Assembly (NCBI RefSeq): GCF_003946145.1
Contig: NZ_RHOC01000001.1
Span: 248,001-312,000 of the forward strand
Direction of reading: 5' to 3'
Length of the DNA: 64,000 nt
DNA from: Levilactobacillus huananensis
Lineage (GTDB): Bacteria; Bacillota; Bacilli; Lactobacillales; Lactobacillaceae
Positions within the stretch are counted from its first letter, which is position 1; each line of letters starts with the position of its first letter. Under the pieces are notes generated by a model. That model did no database searches. It had not been told where the DNA came from and worked only from the letters and a program-made list of their open reading frames with translations. Positions 20,001 to 28,014 of this stretch are shown here, piece after piece. Position numbers and translations under genes: made by a program.

Positions 20001-20441
20001 ATGGCTTTTGTGACCGGGAGCGATGAGACTGGTGAAATTAGTCTGACGGTCTTTCCTAACCAATTCCGGATTGTTAGTGAGTGGTTGGCCCCAAATCAGG
20101 TGATTTTAGTCACTGGGAAAGTCGAGCAGCAACGAGGACTGCAGATTGTCGTGAATCGTTTGGAGCGGCCAGAAGCTGAGGTCGCCCCGACAACCACGCT
20201 ACCTAAGGGGCCGTGTTGGTACATTCGTGTTGATTCGGAACATGATCAACGACCAATCGCTAAACAACTAGGCCAATTCATCAAATCAAACCCCGGAAAA
20301 GTTCCGGTGATCATCTATCAAGCCCAGACCGATCAAAAAAGAATCTTACCTAATGAACAGTGGCTTTCAGATGAGAATGCTGTTATGACGGGGCTTATGA
20401 GCCTGATGGGCGAGAAAAATGTGATTCTGAGAAATGGATAG
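17097..20441 (+). CDS. dnaE: DNA polymerase III alpha subunit, DnaE type
   Basis: The second replicative polymerase of low-GC Gram-positives, which extends RNA primers before handing over to PolC. The 1,114-residue product has an N-terminal PHP domain, palm with catalytic aspartates in PDIDLD (D385, D387), the GRGSAAGSLVAY nucleotide-binding run (about 343), a helix-hairpin-helix area and a C-terminal OB fold (about 940-1000). The PHP metal ligands are degraded: LQVISTYSLL replaces the HxH-containing LQVHSxYSLL, and ITDRNVMYG lacks the usual second-site histidine. ATG at 17097 follows GAGAGGAG; 28 codons of open frame upstream overlap the promoter and LexA box and were rejected. Confidence 0.96.
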   Translation: MFVPLQVISTYSLLQSTNRINELVQTAKERGYTTLAITDRNVMYGVVAFYNACRQAGIKPILGLTLTVQVPGNESGADLVVLARDFTGYQQLMQLSTAYQVTSAPVDLTQQRANLTHLKAIVPLNGEAPQLVVNGDRTAASESLDRLQRLFTPANVSLGISADQSEETRLTLQQLSQAVGMPLVGLAPVEYLNQDDHFAVTVLRAIDAGATITDIPTEQATLGTHWLRPVADQQARFAAVGLEAAASATVALAEDCDVTLKFQQPQLPQFPTPDQQPSQDYLRALCDQGLQRRLQASGTTDDHPYRERLDHELSVIHRMGFDDYFLIVWDIMNFAHRAHIQTGPGRGSAAGSLVAYVLAITEVDPLAYNLLFERFLNEERAQMPDIDLDIPDDRREQVLQYVHGKYGHTRVAQIITFGTLAAKAALRDVGRTLGMAPYQMSDWSAAIPNQLHITLHAAYDQSQRLKNLVADSPENRLLFETACKVEGLPRHYSTHAAGIVLSQGPLTDVVPLQPGAEDLLMTQYPKDTVEAVGLLKMDLLGLRNLSILANALALVKQQTGKVFDLDQIDLNDGKTLTLFAQGETNGVFQFESSGIKRVLRQLKPNSFELVAAVNALYRPGPMENIETFINRKDGKEPVKYAAPALKPILGPTYGVLVYQEQVMQVAAVMGGFSLGEADLLRRAMSKKKKATMDAMQKKFVAGAQKLGYDIATAQQVFAYMDRFANYGFNRSHAVAYSKLAFQLAYLKAHYPGPFYAALMNSVVNVPDKTKLYLAEAKRHGVTVLPPDINHSAAYFSLQQQAILFGLSSIKGVRRDFLRAILADRKAQGPFRDLHQFLERIEAKYRKEDLLDALVYAGAFDHFGYNRAELIAALPEFLSTVELSGDNVELFAALAPKVKRQPDFDLMTKLHHEEQVLGAYLSGHPVEQYRQLGEKRHAVPISDLIVDSRVTVIVYVTKIRTIRTKRGEPMAFVTGSDETGEISLTVFPNQFRIVSEWLAPNQVILVTGKVEQQRGLQIVVNRLERPEAEVAPTTTLPKGPCWYIRVDSEHDQRPIAKQLGQFIKSNPGKVPVIIYQAQTDQKRILPNEQWLSDENAVMTGLMSLMGEKNVILRNG

Positions 20442-20537
20442 ACCAATTTTGTGAAAAATACTTCTGGACTATTGTTGTCAAGTTCGGTATTATATATACC
20501 AATGAACGAGATAATCTATTTTGGGAGGATTTACAAA

Positions 20538-21266
20538 ATGAAATTAAACGTCAAAGTCTACTCCGATGGGGCAGAATTATCTGCGATGAAGGCCGTTGCT
20601 GCGAAGGGTTTAGTTGAAGGATTCACGACGAACCCTAGTTTGATGAAGGCTGCCGGGATTACCGATTACTTAGCCTTTGCCAAGGAAGCCGTTGCAACTT
20701 TCCCAGACCAATCGATCAGTTTCGAAGTTTTTGGGAACACGCCGGAACGGATGCTTGCCGAAGCTCAGACGTTAGCATCATTGGGGAAACATGTCGCCGT
20801 TAAGGTCCCAATCATTCGTGCCACTGGTGAAGACAACACCGATGTTATTTCTAAGTTATCCGATGCTGGCGTTCGCGTGAACGTGACGGCAATCACCACT
20901 CTAGAGGAAGTTCGTTGGGCCGTTGATGCCTTGAACCCAGAAGTTGGCGGGATCGTCTCTGTCTTTGCTGGACGGGTTGCTGATTCCGGAGTTGATCCTT
21001 TACCACTGATGAGACAATCTGCTGACTTGTGTCATGCCAAGGCTAATATTGATTTGTTATGGGCTAGCACCCGGGAATCTATCAACATTGTTCAAGCAAA
21101 TGAGACAGACTGTGACATCATCACGGTACCCCCAAAGATCTTGAACAAGTTAAACAAATTTGGTAAGCCAGCTTTCCAAATTTCAGTTGATACGGTAAAG
21201 ACTTTTGATTCCGATATTGCCGAACTCGGATTTACGATTCCGGTGGCTGATGGGATTCAAAAATAA
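20538..21266 (+). CDS. Transaldolase / fructose-6-phosphate aldolase family protein
   Basis: A 242-residue TIM-barrel protein of the small transaldolase (TalC/FSA) class. The N-terminal VYSDGAELSAMK replaces the usual FIDTA start, FTTNPSLM (about 29-36) is the family's strand 2 motif, and HVAVKVPI (K89) carries the Schiff-base lysine. It may exchange dihydroxyacetone units between sugar phosphates or act as a fructose-6-phosphate aldolase; which one cannot be read from sequence. ATG at 20538 follows GGGAGG. It sits between dnaE and pyk, the place of pfkA in homofermentative relatives, and has its own terminator, so it is probably a single-gene unit. Confidence 0.85.
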   Translation: MKLNVKVYSDGAELSAMKAVAAKGLVEGFTTNPSLMKAAGITDYLAFAKEAVATFPDQSISFEVFGNTPERMLAEAQTLASLGKHVAVKVPIIRATGEDNTDVISKLSDAGVRVNVTAITTLEEVRWAVDALNPEVGGIVSVFAGRVADSGVDPLPLMRQSADLCHAKANIDLLWASTRESINIVQANETDCDIITVPPKILNKLNKFGKPAFQISVDTVKTFDSDIAELGFTIPVADGIQK

Positions 21267-21287
21267 AATTAAAGTTATCTCTTTTAT

Positions 21288-21318
21288 AACCTACTCGTTA
21301 TCAAACGAGTAGGTTTTT
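21288..21318 (+). terminator. Terminator after the transaldolase gene
   Basis: AACCTACTCGTT pairs perfectly with AACGAGTAGGTT around a short loop, followed by TTTTT. Confidence 0.95.
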
Positions 21319-21344
21319 AATTGCGCTGGGGCCCGTCAGCTCGC

Positions 21345-21358
21345 AGAAACCGCTTACT
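21345..21358 (+). promoter_or_regulatory. Candidate cre site upstream of pyk
   Basis: AGAAACCGCTTACT matches the core of TGAAANCGNTTNCA at all fixed positions except the two outermost bases. It lies about 44 bases upstream of the pyk -35. CcpA activation of glycolytic genes from such sites is known in lactic acid bacteria; here it is inferred. Confidence 0.45.
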
Positions 21359-21401
21359 TTGAGAAAAGATGTACAAAAGGCTCGAAATTCGATAAACATA
21401 G

Positions 21402-21430
21402 CAGACAGAAAAAATTAAAAGTGCTAGAAT
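21402..21430 (+). promoter_or_regulatory. pyk promoter
   Basis: CAGACA at 21402-21407, 17 bases, then TGCTAGAAT, an extended -10 with hexamer 21425-21430. Confidence 0.65.
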
Positions 21431-21524
21431 GTTGGTGTAATGAAATTTGTGCCGAAACTTTTGGTCTGCTAATTTTTTTAAAATTAGTAACCATCGGGCC
21501 AATTCTAAAGGAGAGATTTTTCTA

Positions 21525-23282
21525 ATGAAGAAAACCAAGATCGTAAGTACCCTTGGGCCTGCAAGTAATGACGTCGATACGATTGTTAAGTTAATCGAAT
21601 CTGGTGCCAACATTTTCCGGTTTAACTTTTCTCACGGTGACCATGAAGAACATTTAGGTCGCTTGGACAAAGTTCACCAAGCTGAAAAGATTACTGGCAA
21701 GACTGTTGGTATCATGTTAGATACTAAGGGTGCCGAAATTCGGACGACCCTTGAAAAGGGCGGCAAGTTGCAATTTAGCACTGGCGACCAATTCCGGATC
21801 TCCATGGATGATTCACTTGAAGGAACTAACGAAAAGATTGCGGTGACTTACCCAGGTCTTTACGATGACGTTCACGAAGGTGGCCACGTTCTATTTGATG
21901 ACGGTTTATTAGACACTGTTGTTGATGAAAAGGACGATGCAACTAAGGAATTAGTTGTGACTGCGCAAAACGATGGTATCTTAGGTTCCCGTAAGGGTGT
22001 TAACGCCCCTGGCGTTTCCATCAATTTACCTGGGATCACTGAAAAGGACTCAGATGACATTCGTTTCGGTTTGGATCACGAAATCAACTTCATCGCTGCT
22101 TCCTTCGTACGGAAGCCTCAAGATGTGATGGACATTCGTGAACTCCTCGAAGAAAAGCACATGGAACACGTGCAAATCTTCCCTAAGATCGAATCTCAAG
22201 AAGGTATCAACAACTTCGATGACATCATCAAAGTTTCCGATGGGTTAATGGTTGCTCGTGGTGACATGGGTGTCGAAATTCCAACGGAAAACGTGCCATT
22301 GGTACAAAAGGCTTTGATCAAGAAGTGTAACATCTTAGGCAAGCCAGTTATCACGGCTACCCAAATGTTAGACTCCATGCAAGAAAACCCACGTCCTACG
22401 CGTGCCGAAGCTTCTGACGTTGCTAACGCCGTCTTTGATGGTACTGATGCAACGATGCTTTCTGGTGAAAGTGCTAATGGTGAGTACCCAGTACAAGCCG
22501 TTGCAACTATGAACCGGATCGACATCAAGGCTGAAAATGCTTTACCAGACTTTGGTCGTGACAACTTAAACTTCGACAATGGTGACGTTACCGAATCAAT
22601 CGGTGCTTCCGTTGCTCGTGTTGCCAACGAATTAGGCGTTAAAACGATTGTTGCTGCTACTGAAAGTGGCTACACCGCAAAGATGATTTCTAAGTACCGG
22701 CCAAATGCTGATATCTTAGCTGTTACCTTTGATGACCGGACTCGTCGCGGTTTGATGGTTAACTGGGGTGTTTACCCAATCGTTACCGAAAAGCCAGCTA
22801 ACACTGACGAAATGTTCGATCTTGCTGCAGCCAAGGCCGTTGAAACGGGCTTAGCTAAGGAAGGCGACTTAATCCTGATCACCGCTGGTGTGCCAGTCGG
22901 CGAACGCGGGACGACTAACTTGATGAAGATCCAATTGATTGGTTCAAAGTTAGTTCAAGGTCAAGGTGTCGGTGATGACACGGTTATTGGTAAGGCAATT
23001 ATTGCCAACACCGCTGCCGAAGCCAACGCCAAGGTTGTTGAAGGTGGTATCTTGATTGCCAAGAACACCGACAAGGACTACTTGCCAGCTATCGAAAAGT
23101 CAAGTGCCGTTATCGTTGAAAACGGTGGGTTGACTTCTCACGCGGCTGTTGTTGGGATTTCTATGGGGATTCCTGTTATCGTTGGGGCTACTGGTGCCAG
23201 CGACAAGATTTCCGATGGCGAATTGATCACCGTTGACTCACGTCGCGGTATCGTTTACCATGGTGCTTCCAACGCGCTTTAA
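21525..23282 (+). CDS. pyk: Pyruvate kinase
   Basis: Converts phosphoenolpyruvate and ADP to pyruvate and ATP, the final ATP-yielding step of the lower glycolytic branch. The 585-residue product starts MKKTKIVSTLGPAS, contains GANIFRFNFSHG (about 29-40), the active-site run IFPKIESQEGI and the MVARGDMGVEIP loop. Beyond about residue 475 it has the extra C-terminal phosphohistidine-like domain found in Firmicutes enzymes, with GGLTSHAAVVGISMGIPVIVG, accounting for its length over the 470-residue core. ATG at 21525 follows AAAGGAGAG; upstream open frame is leader. In this genome it is preceded by a transaldolase gene and not by pfkA. Codon use is markedly optimised, in keeping with high expression. 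Confidence 0.97.
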   Translation: MKKTKIVSTLGPASNDVDTIVKLIESGANIFRFNFSHGDHEEHLGRLDKVHQAEKITGKTVGIMLDTKGAEIRTTLEKGGKLQFSTGDQFRISMDDSLEGTNEKIAVTYPGLYDDVHEGGHVLFDDGLLDTVVDEKDDATKELVVTAQNDGILGSRKGVNAPGVSINLPGITEKDSDDIRFGLDHEINFIAASFVRKPQDVMDIRELLEEKHMEHVQIFPKIESQEGINNFDDIIKVSDGLMVARGDMGVEIPTENVPLVQKALIKKCNILGKPVITATQMLDSMQENPRPTRAEASDVANAVFDGTDATMLSGESANGEYPVQAVATMNRIDIKAENALPDFGRDNLNFDNGDVTESIGASVARVANELGVKTIVAATESGYTAKMISKYRPNADILAVTFDDRTRRGLMVNWGVYPIVTEKPANTDEMFDLAAAKAVETGLAKEGDLILITAGVPVGERGTTNLMKIQLIGSKLVQGQGVGDDTVIGKAIIANTAAEANAKVVEGGILIAKNTDKDYLPAIEKSSAVIVENGGLTSHAAVVGISMGIPVIVGATGASDKISDGELITVDSRRGIVYHGASNAL

Positions 23283-23302
23283 TAAGAGATAAACCTGTTA
23301 TG

Positions 23303-23334
23303 AAAACGGACCCTCTGTCGGGGGTCCGTTTTTT
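23303..23334 (+). terminator. Terminator after pyk
   Basis: AAACGGACCC pairs with GGGTCCGTTT around TCTGTCG, followed by a T run. Confidence 0.95.
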
Positions 23335-23484
23335 CGTGTTTCTGAAGAAGTGCGAGACGCACAGGTCTAAAAAGATTGCGACGAATTTTACGAGAAAAGG
23401 TCGCTAGTTGGGGCGTTTCCGTGTAAAATAGGCATTAGACACTTTGAACGGGAAACTGGCCTTGCCAGTAGAATTGAGGAGATT

Positions 23485-24366
23485 ATGGAAGAACTATTAG
23501 GCCGCATCGTTGCGGGTAAAGTTACCGACGAGAATGAAAAAGATTATTATGTACAAGTGGCGGGGACGACTTTCCGCTTGGATAAGACAGAGATCAAGAA
23601 ACCACTGAAACTGGGGTCGGTTTTCAAGGGCTTCGCCTACGAAAATGAAGATCATGACATGCAGATTACTCGGGACGCGCCCGAGGTTCAAGTGGATCAC
23701 TATGGTTTTGGGACGGTCGTTCGGACCCAACGGACATTAGGAGTCTTCGTGGATATTGGTTTACCTAACAAGGACATCGTGGTGTCTTTAGATGACCTCC
23801 CAGCCATGATGGAACTCTGGCCACAACAAGGGGACCGTTTGATGATTGCTCTGCGGGAAGACAAGAAACAACGGCTTTGGGGAGTGTTAGCCGATGGTGA
23901 TATCTATCAAGCCATTGGCCAGCCCGCCAAGAAGAAACTTCAGAATTCGAATGTCGTGGCACGAGCGTATCAATTAAAGCTGGTAGGAACCCGTGTGATG
24001 ACCGACCATTATGAGTTAGGGTTCATTCATCCTTCAGAACGTGAAACGGAACCTCGTTTAGGAGAAGAACTCCACGCTCGGGTTATCGGTGTTCATGACG
24101 ATGGGACGTTAAACCTGTCACTGCGGCCACGGACCTTTGAAGCCATCGACGACGATGCTGCTATGTTATTAGCGGCATTGGAACACAGTGGCGAAGGCTA
24201 CCTGGACTTCAGTGACAAGAGTGATCCAGCTGCCATTAAAGCTTACTTTGGGATTAGCAAGGGACAATTCAAGCGGGCCATTGGGCACCTCTTGAAGGCT
24301 CGGAAGATTACCCAGCATGACGGTCAGCTCTGGTTAGTTAAGGATGACGAACAAGCGACAAAATAG
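23485..24366 (+). CDS. cvfB: CvfB-family S1-domain RNA-binding protein
   Basis: A 293-residue protein related to Staphylococcus CvfB and Bacillus YitL. These have several S1-like OB folds and a C-terminal winged helix and bind RNA; CvfB affects virulence-gene expression. The second S1 unit is seen in YGFGTVVRTQRTLGVFVDIGLPNKDIVVSLDDLP (about 72-105), a third near LGEELHARVIGVHDDGTLNLSLRPR (about 193-217), and the winged helix in YFGISKGQFKRAIGHLLKARKITQ (about 253-276). ATG at 23485 is preceded by GAGGAG. The next gene, xerD, begins 11 bases after the stop, so the two are probably co-transcribed. The exact RNA target is unknown. Confidence 0.9.
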   Translation: MEELLGRIVAGKVTDENEKDYYVQVAGTTFRLDKTEIKKPLKLGSVFKGFAYENEDHDMQITRDAPEVQVDHYGFGTVVRTQRTLGVFVDIGLPNKDIVVSLDDLPAMMELWPQQGDRLMIALREDKKQRLWGVLADGDIYQAIGQPAKKKLQNSNVVARAYQLKLVGTRVMTDHYELGFIHPSERETEPRLGEELHARVIGVHDDGTLNLSLRPRTFEAIDDDAAMLLAALEHSGEGYLDFSDKSDPAAIKAYFGISKGQFKRAIGHLLKARKITQHDGQLWLVKDDEQATK

Positions 24367-24377
24367 GAGATGATGAC

Positions 24378-25274
24378 ATGACCGAATTGGCAACGCAAAT
24401 TGCGGATTTTGCCCACTATCTTACGGTAGAACAGGGATTAGCAAAGAATTCGGTCACGAGTTACGTCCAAGAATTACGAGGATTCGCTACCTATTTGTCC
24501 ACTCAGAACGTGACGTCTCTGACCCAGGTCGATCGTTTACGGGTGATGGCCTATCTGGAAACGTTGACCAAGAGTGGCAAGTCGCGTAATTCCGTGATTC
24601 ATGCAGTTTCAGCCTTACGAAAGGCTTACCGTTACCTTGTACAGACCCACCAACTATCAGAGAGTCCTATGGCAAATATCGCGGCACCTAAGCATGCCGA
24701 ACATTTGCCGGCAGTGTTGACGGTAGCCGAAGTGGATCGACTATTAGCGGCTCCCGATACGGCGAATAAGTATGGGATTCGTGATCGCGCCATCCTCGAA
24801 GTGATGTATGCAACGGGATTGCGGGTAAGCGAACTCGTTCACCTCAAACTCGGTGACTTACATCTAGAGATGGGGCTGATTCAAACCCTGGGTAAGGGAG
24901 ACAAGGAACGGATTGTGCCAATTGGCGATGTGGCCAGTGACTGGATTCAGCGTTATTTGACCGAGAGTCGACCGGTGTTGTTGAAGCAACGGACGAGTCC
25001 CTATCTCTTCTTAAATGCTCATGGTGGTGGGTTGTCACGCCAGTCTATCTGGCAGAAAATCAAGCGCTATGTGGCACTTGCCGACATTACCAAGGACGTC
25101 ACGCCCCATACCCTGCGACATTCCTTTGCCACGCATTTATTAGAGAACGGGGCTGATTTACGAGTGGTTCAGGAACTCTTGGGTCACGCCGACATTACCA
25201 CGACCCAGATTTACACCCATATTTCCAAAAAGCGGTTGGTAGCCGTCTATGACCAAGCGCATCCGCGTGCCTAG
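24378..25274 (+). CDS. xerD: Tyrosine recombinase XerD
   Basis: One of the two chromosome-dimer-resolving recombinases acting at dif with XerC and FtsK. The 298-residue product has an N-terminal SAM-like core-binding domain (about 1-90) and a catalytic domain with all active-site residues visible: R149 (ATGLRVSEL), K173 (GKGDKE), H244 and R247 (HTLRHSFATH), H270 (LGHADITTT) and nucleophile Y279 (IYTH). The genome also encodes XerC further along the window; the neighbourhood (cvfB upstream, ribT-scpAB downstream) is the usual xerD context in lactobacilli. Confidence 0.93.
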   Translation: MTELATQIADFAHYLTVEQGLAKNSVTSYVQELRGFATYLSTQNVTSLTQVDRLRVMAYLETLTKSGKSRNSVIHAVSALRKAYRYLVQTHQLSESPMANIAAPKHAEHLPAVLTVAEVDRLLAAPDTANKYGIRDRAILEVMYATGLRVSELVHLKLGDLHLEMGLIQTLGKGDKERIVPIGDVASDWIQRYLTESRPVLLKQRTSPYLFLNAHGGGLSRQSIWQKIKRYVALADITKDVTPHTLRHSFATHLLENGADLRVVQELLGHADITTTQIYTHISKKRLVAVYDQAHPRA

Positions 25275-25328
25275 CGGTGACCGAAGCTTTGTGGTAAGGT
25301 ATAGGGACGATTTAAACGGAGGCAGACC

Positions 25329-25724
25329 ATGTTACTGAAATATCGGAGCGATTATCAAAAGATTGCGATGGGACTTCTGAGCCTGTTACCCACCTTTAAG
25401 GATTGGGACCGACTGCAGCGAGAACTCATCTGGTATCAGAGTGATGATAGCAGACGACTCTATTTGTGGAAGGACGACCACGATGATTTTGCCGGGGCCG
25501 TGGGTACCGAAGTTCAGGGAGACTATCTGATTGTTCGGCTAGTCACCTTGACGCCGGATCAAGATCTCACCGAAAATACTTGGCAGATGTTGGATCAACT
25601 TGCAACGGCGTTACCAGATAAACGGTTAATGGGAACCCTGACGACCGCTAAGATTATCGCAAAATGGGAGTATCAACATGGACAAAGTCACGCCCAGCGG
25701 TCAACCACTGATTCAGGTCAGTGA
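25329..25724 (+). CDS. ribT: RibT-like protein (GNAT fold)
   Basis: A 131-residue protein of the RibT family, small GNAT-fold proteins first noted at the end of the Bacillus riboflavin operon and found next to scpA in lactobacilli. Conserved features are the N-terminal LLKYRSDYQKIAMGLLSLLP and the central WYQSDDSRRLYLWK and DFAGAVGTEV segments. Acceptor substrate is unknown. ATG at 25329 follows GGAGG. Its 3' end overlaps scpA by 47 bases, so it is translated with the segregation genes. No riboflavin biosynthesis genes are present in the window. Confidence 0.75.
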   Translation: MLLKYRSDYQKIAMGLLSLLPTFKDWDRLQRELIWYQSDDSRRLYLWKDDHDDFAGAVGTEVQGDYLIVRLVTLTPDQDLTENTWQMLDQLATALPDKRLMGTLTTAKIIAKWEYQHGQSHAQRSTTDSGQ

Positions 25725-26466
25725 TTTTGAGGGACCGCTTGATTTATTGCTTCACTTAATTAAAACTAATGAAATGGATATTTATGATATCCGAATCGCA
25801 ACCATCACGAGTCAATACCTGACATACCTGCATCAGATGCAGGTGTTGCGCTTGGATATTGCAGGCGAATACTTTGTCATGGCGGCCAACCTGATGGCGA
25901 TTAAGGCGAAACTGTTGTTGCCTAAGCCAACACTGGTGACGGATGATGACGTGGAACCCGAGGGTGATCCGCGGGAGGACCTGGTGCAACGGCTGCTGGA
26001 TTACCAGCGTTATAAGCAGGCTGCCCAGGAACTGAAGGTCAGAGCCCAGCAGCGACAGCAACATTTTACTCGTCCGGCAATGGCCGTTCCAGATGACGTG
26101 GTCTTAACCGTTGAACCAGGGCTCAAGGCTGTGGATCTTCAGTCAGCCTTGGCACGCCTGATTAAACGCGCCCGCATTGCCCGGCCGGTCACCCAGAGTA
26201 TTCAGCAAGAACACTACACAATTAAAGAACAGATGCAGGTGGTCTTGACTCGGTTAGAACAAGCTCAGGGACCGATGGATTTTGAACGCCTAGTGGGACA
26301 GACTTCGGTTGTGGACGAGATTGTCACAACCTTCTTGGCGATTCTTGAATTGGCTCGACAACGACAAGTAGCACTCTCACAGGCTAGTCGGCTCTTGCCC
26401 CTGCAAGTGAATTTTTTGAAAGCGAAAGGAAGTTATGCCACCGATGTCACCTCTGGCACAAATTGA
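25678..26466 (+). CDS. scpA: Segregation and condensation protein A
   Basis: Kleisin subunit of the SMC-ScpAB condensin that compacts and segregates the chromosome. The 262-residue product opens with the diagnostic VSDFEGPLDLLLHLIKTNEMDIYDI (about 11-35), the kleisin N-terminal domain that contacts the SMC neck, followed by LTYLHQM and a leucine-rich helix. The C-terminal winged helix that binds the SMC head lies near DFERLVGQTSVVDEIVTTFLAILELARQRQVAL (about 200-233). ATG at 25678 is in ribT; the stop overlaps scpB by 32 bases. Confidence 0.95.
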   Translation: MDKVTPSGQPLIQVSDFEGPLDLLLHLIKTNEMDIYDIRIATITSQYLTYLHQMQVLRLDIAGEYFVMAANLMAIKAKLLLPKPTLVTDDDVEPEGDPREDLVQRLLDYQRYKQAAQELKVRAQQRQQHFTRPAMAVPDDVVLTVEPGLKAVDLQSALARLIKRARIARPVTQSIQQEHYTIKEQMQVVLTRLEQAQGPMDFERLVGQTSVVDEIVTTFLAILELARQRQVALSQASRLLPLQVNFLKAKGSYATDVTSGTN

Positions 26467-27043
26467 AAGTCTTTTGTTCGTGAGTGGCGATGAAGGGATC
26501 ACTGTAGCGGATTTGGCTGCGGCAACTGGCCTCTTACGACCAGCCATTCTAGCCAGTCTTGAACGGTTAGCGGAGAAATACCGGGCTGATCCCGACTCGT
26601 CCTTGGAATTGATGGTGAATGAGACGACCTACCGGCTAGTAACCAAGGCCACGGCCGGCGATCTTATTAAACGTTACTTTGAAAATCCACTGAGCACGAG
26701 TTTGTCGCCGGCGTCCTTAGAGGTGCTGGCAATTATTGCTTACCGGCAGCCCATTACGCGCATCGAGATTGATGAGATTCGCGGGGTTCAGAGTGCCTCT
26801 ACCGTGCAAAAATTGGTCTTGCGTCGCCTGATCGAAGATGCGGGACGGTTAGATGAGCCTGGACGACCGAAACTTTATCGGACCAGTGCTTACTTCTTAG
26901 ACTATTTTGGCCTAGAAGAGATAACAGATCTGCCGCCGTTACCCGCTGCGGCAACGACCGGTGACCAGGCGGGCGAAGATGGTGGCGACATCTTTTTAAA
27001 AGCCTTCAATCAACAACTTAATCAAGCAGGAGATGACGAATAA
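26435..27043 (+). CDS. scpB: Segregation and condensation protein B
   Basis: Kite subunit that dimerises and binds ScpA in the SMC condensin complex. The 202-residue product has two winged-helix domains; the family signature LSPASLEVLAIIAYRQPITRIEIDEIRGV (about 90-118) is complete, with SASTVQKLVLRRLIEDAGRLDEPGRPKLYRTS following. ATG at 26435 follows AAAGGAAG inside scpA. The stop codon directly abuts the rluB start, so ribT-scpA-scpB-rluB behave as one translationally linked operon. Confidence 0.95.
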   Translation: MPPMSPLAQIESLLFVSGDEGITVADLAAATGLLRPAILASLERLAEKYRADPDSSLELMVNETTYRLVTKATAGDLIKRYFENPLSTSLSPASLEVLAIIAYRQPITRIEIDEIRGVQSASTVQKLVLRRLIEDAGRLDEPGRPKLYRTSAYFLDYFGLEEITDLPPLPAAATTGDQAGEDGGDIFLKAFNQQLNQAGDDE

Positions 27044-27766
27044 ATGGAACGATTACAAAAAGTCTTAGCCCATGACGGGGTTGCATCACGACGTCAATCG
27101 GAAAAGCTCATCATGAGTGGCCGAGTACGGGTCAATGGTGACGTTGTCACAGAACTCGGAACGAAGGTCGGTGTCCACGACAAAATCGTGGTGGACGGTG
27201 TGCCGGTGTCTAGTGAAGCCCCAACCTACGTTCTGTTGTACAAGCCTCGTGGGGTGGTTTCGACCGCTAACGATGAAAAGGGGCGCGAAACAGTTGTGGA
27301 CCTGATCGAAAACGTTCCCCAACGAATTTATCCCGTGGGCCGTTTAGATTACGATACGACTGGCCTGTTGTTGTTAACCAATGATGGTGAGCTTGCCAAC
27401 AGATTGACGCATCCCAAGTATGGGGTTGAGAAGACGTACGTGGCGAAGGTCACGGGAATTCCAACCAACGATGCCTTACGTCAATTGCGTCAGGGAGTTG
27501 AAGTGGATAATGTCACCTATGCACCAGCAAAGGCCAAGGTATTGAGTACCGATGACAAGAAGCATACGGCGATTGTCTCGCTGACCATTCATGAAGGAAA
27601 GAATCACCAGGTCAAGAAAATGTTAGCTAGTGTGGGCTGTCCTGTTGAAAAGTTGAAGCGAGAAGAGTACGCCAAGCTGACGCTCAAGGGTCTTAATCCT
27701 GGTGATTCACGTTATCTGAAACCAGAAGAAGTTAAGGAATTAAGACGACTGACGGATCTGGCCTAA
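27044..27766 (+). CDS. rluB: 23S rRNA pseudouridine synthase RluB
   Basis: RsuA/RluB-family pseudouridine synthase, expected to modify a uridine in the 23S rRNA peptidyl-transferase region (position 2605 in E. coli numbering). The 240-residue product has an S4 RNA-binding domain at the N-terminus (ERLQKVLAHDGVASRRQSEKLI, about 2-23) and the catalytic motif PVGRLDYDTTGLLLLTNDG with the nucleophilic aspartate near residue 102, then NHQVKKML near 187. ATG at 27044 immediately follows the scpB stop. The start of the FMN-riboswitch promoter lies only 10 bases after its stop. Confidence 0.94.
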   Translation: MERLQKVLAHDGVASRRQSEKLIMSGRVRVNGDVVTELGTKVGVHDKIVVDGVPVSSEAPTYVLLYKPRGVVSTANDEKGRETVVDLIENVPQRIYPVGRLDYDTTGLLLLTNDGELANRLTHPKYGVEKTYVAKVTGIPTNDALRQLRQGVEVDNVTYAPAKAKVLSTDDKKHTAIVSLTIHEGKNHQVKKMLASVGCPVEKLKREEYAKLTLKGLNPGDSRYLKPEEVKELRRLTDLA

Positions 27767-27775
27767 GTCAAATGA

Positions 27776-27804
27776 TTGACAGTCACTCGTGGCATTAGTA
27801 TATT
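27776..27804 (+). promoter_or_regulatory. ribU promoter
   Basis: TTGACA at 27776-27781, 17 bases, TATATT at 27799-27804; transcription would start about 15-20 bases before the riboswitch. Confidence 0.8.
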
Positions 27805-27828
27805 TGTAGTGTCAAATAATTTATGGTT

Positions 27829-27941
27829 CATCTTCAGGGCAGGGTGAAATTCCCGACCGGCGGTAAAGTCCGCGACCCGCGTTAAGCGGTTGATTCGGTG
27901 AAACTCCGGAACCGACAGTAAAGTCTGGTATGCAGAAGATG
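27829..27941 (+). promoter_or_regulatory. FMN riboswitch (RFN element)
   Basis: All conserved RFN blocks are readable: P1 CATCTTC (27829-27835) with GAAGATG (27935-27941), AGGGCAGGGTGAAATTCCC, GACCGGCGGTAAAGTCC, TCGGTGAAACTCCG and CCGACAGTAAAGTCTGG. The aptamer binds flavin mononucleotide and switches off the downstream gene when FMN is plentiful. Here it precedes ribU and is followed by a possible antiterminator stem (CTTTGCGTA with TACGTAAAG, 27951-27979) and a terminator. Confidence 0.97.
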
Positions 27942-27982
27942 AGACGTTGCTCTTTGCGTAGGCCCATGTTTACGTAAAGCCA

Positions 27983-28014
27983 AGGTCTTACCCTTCTGTG
28001 GTGGGATCTTTTTT
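27983..28014 (+). terminator. Riboswitch expression-platform terminator
   Basis: GGTCTTACC pairs with GGTGGGATC (with G-T pairs) and is followed by TTTTTT. It would form when FMN is bound, stopping transcription 42 bases before ribU. Confidence 0.85.
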
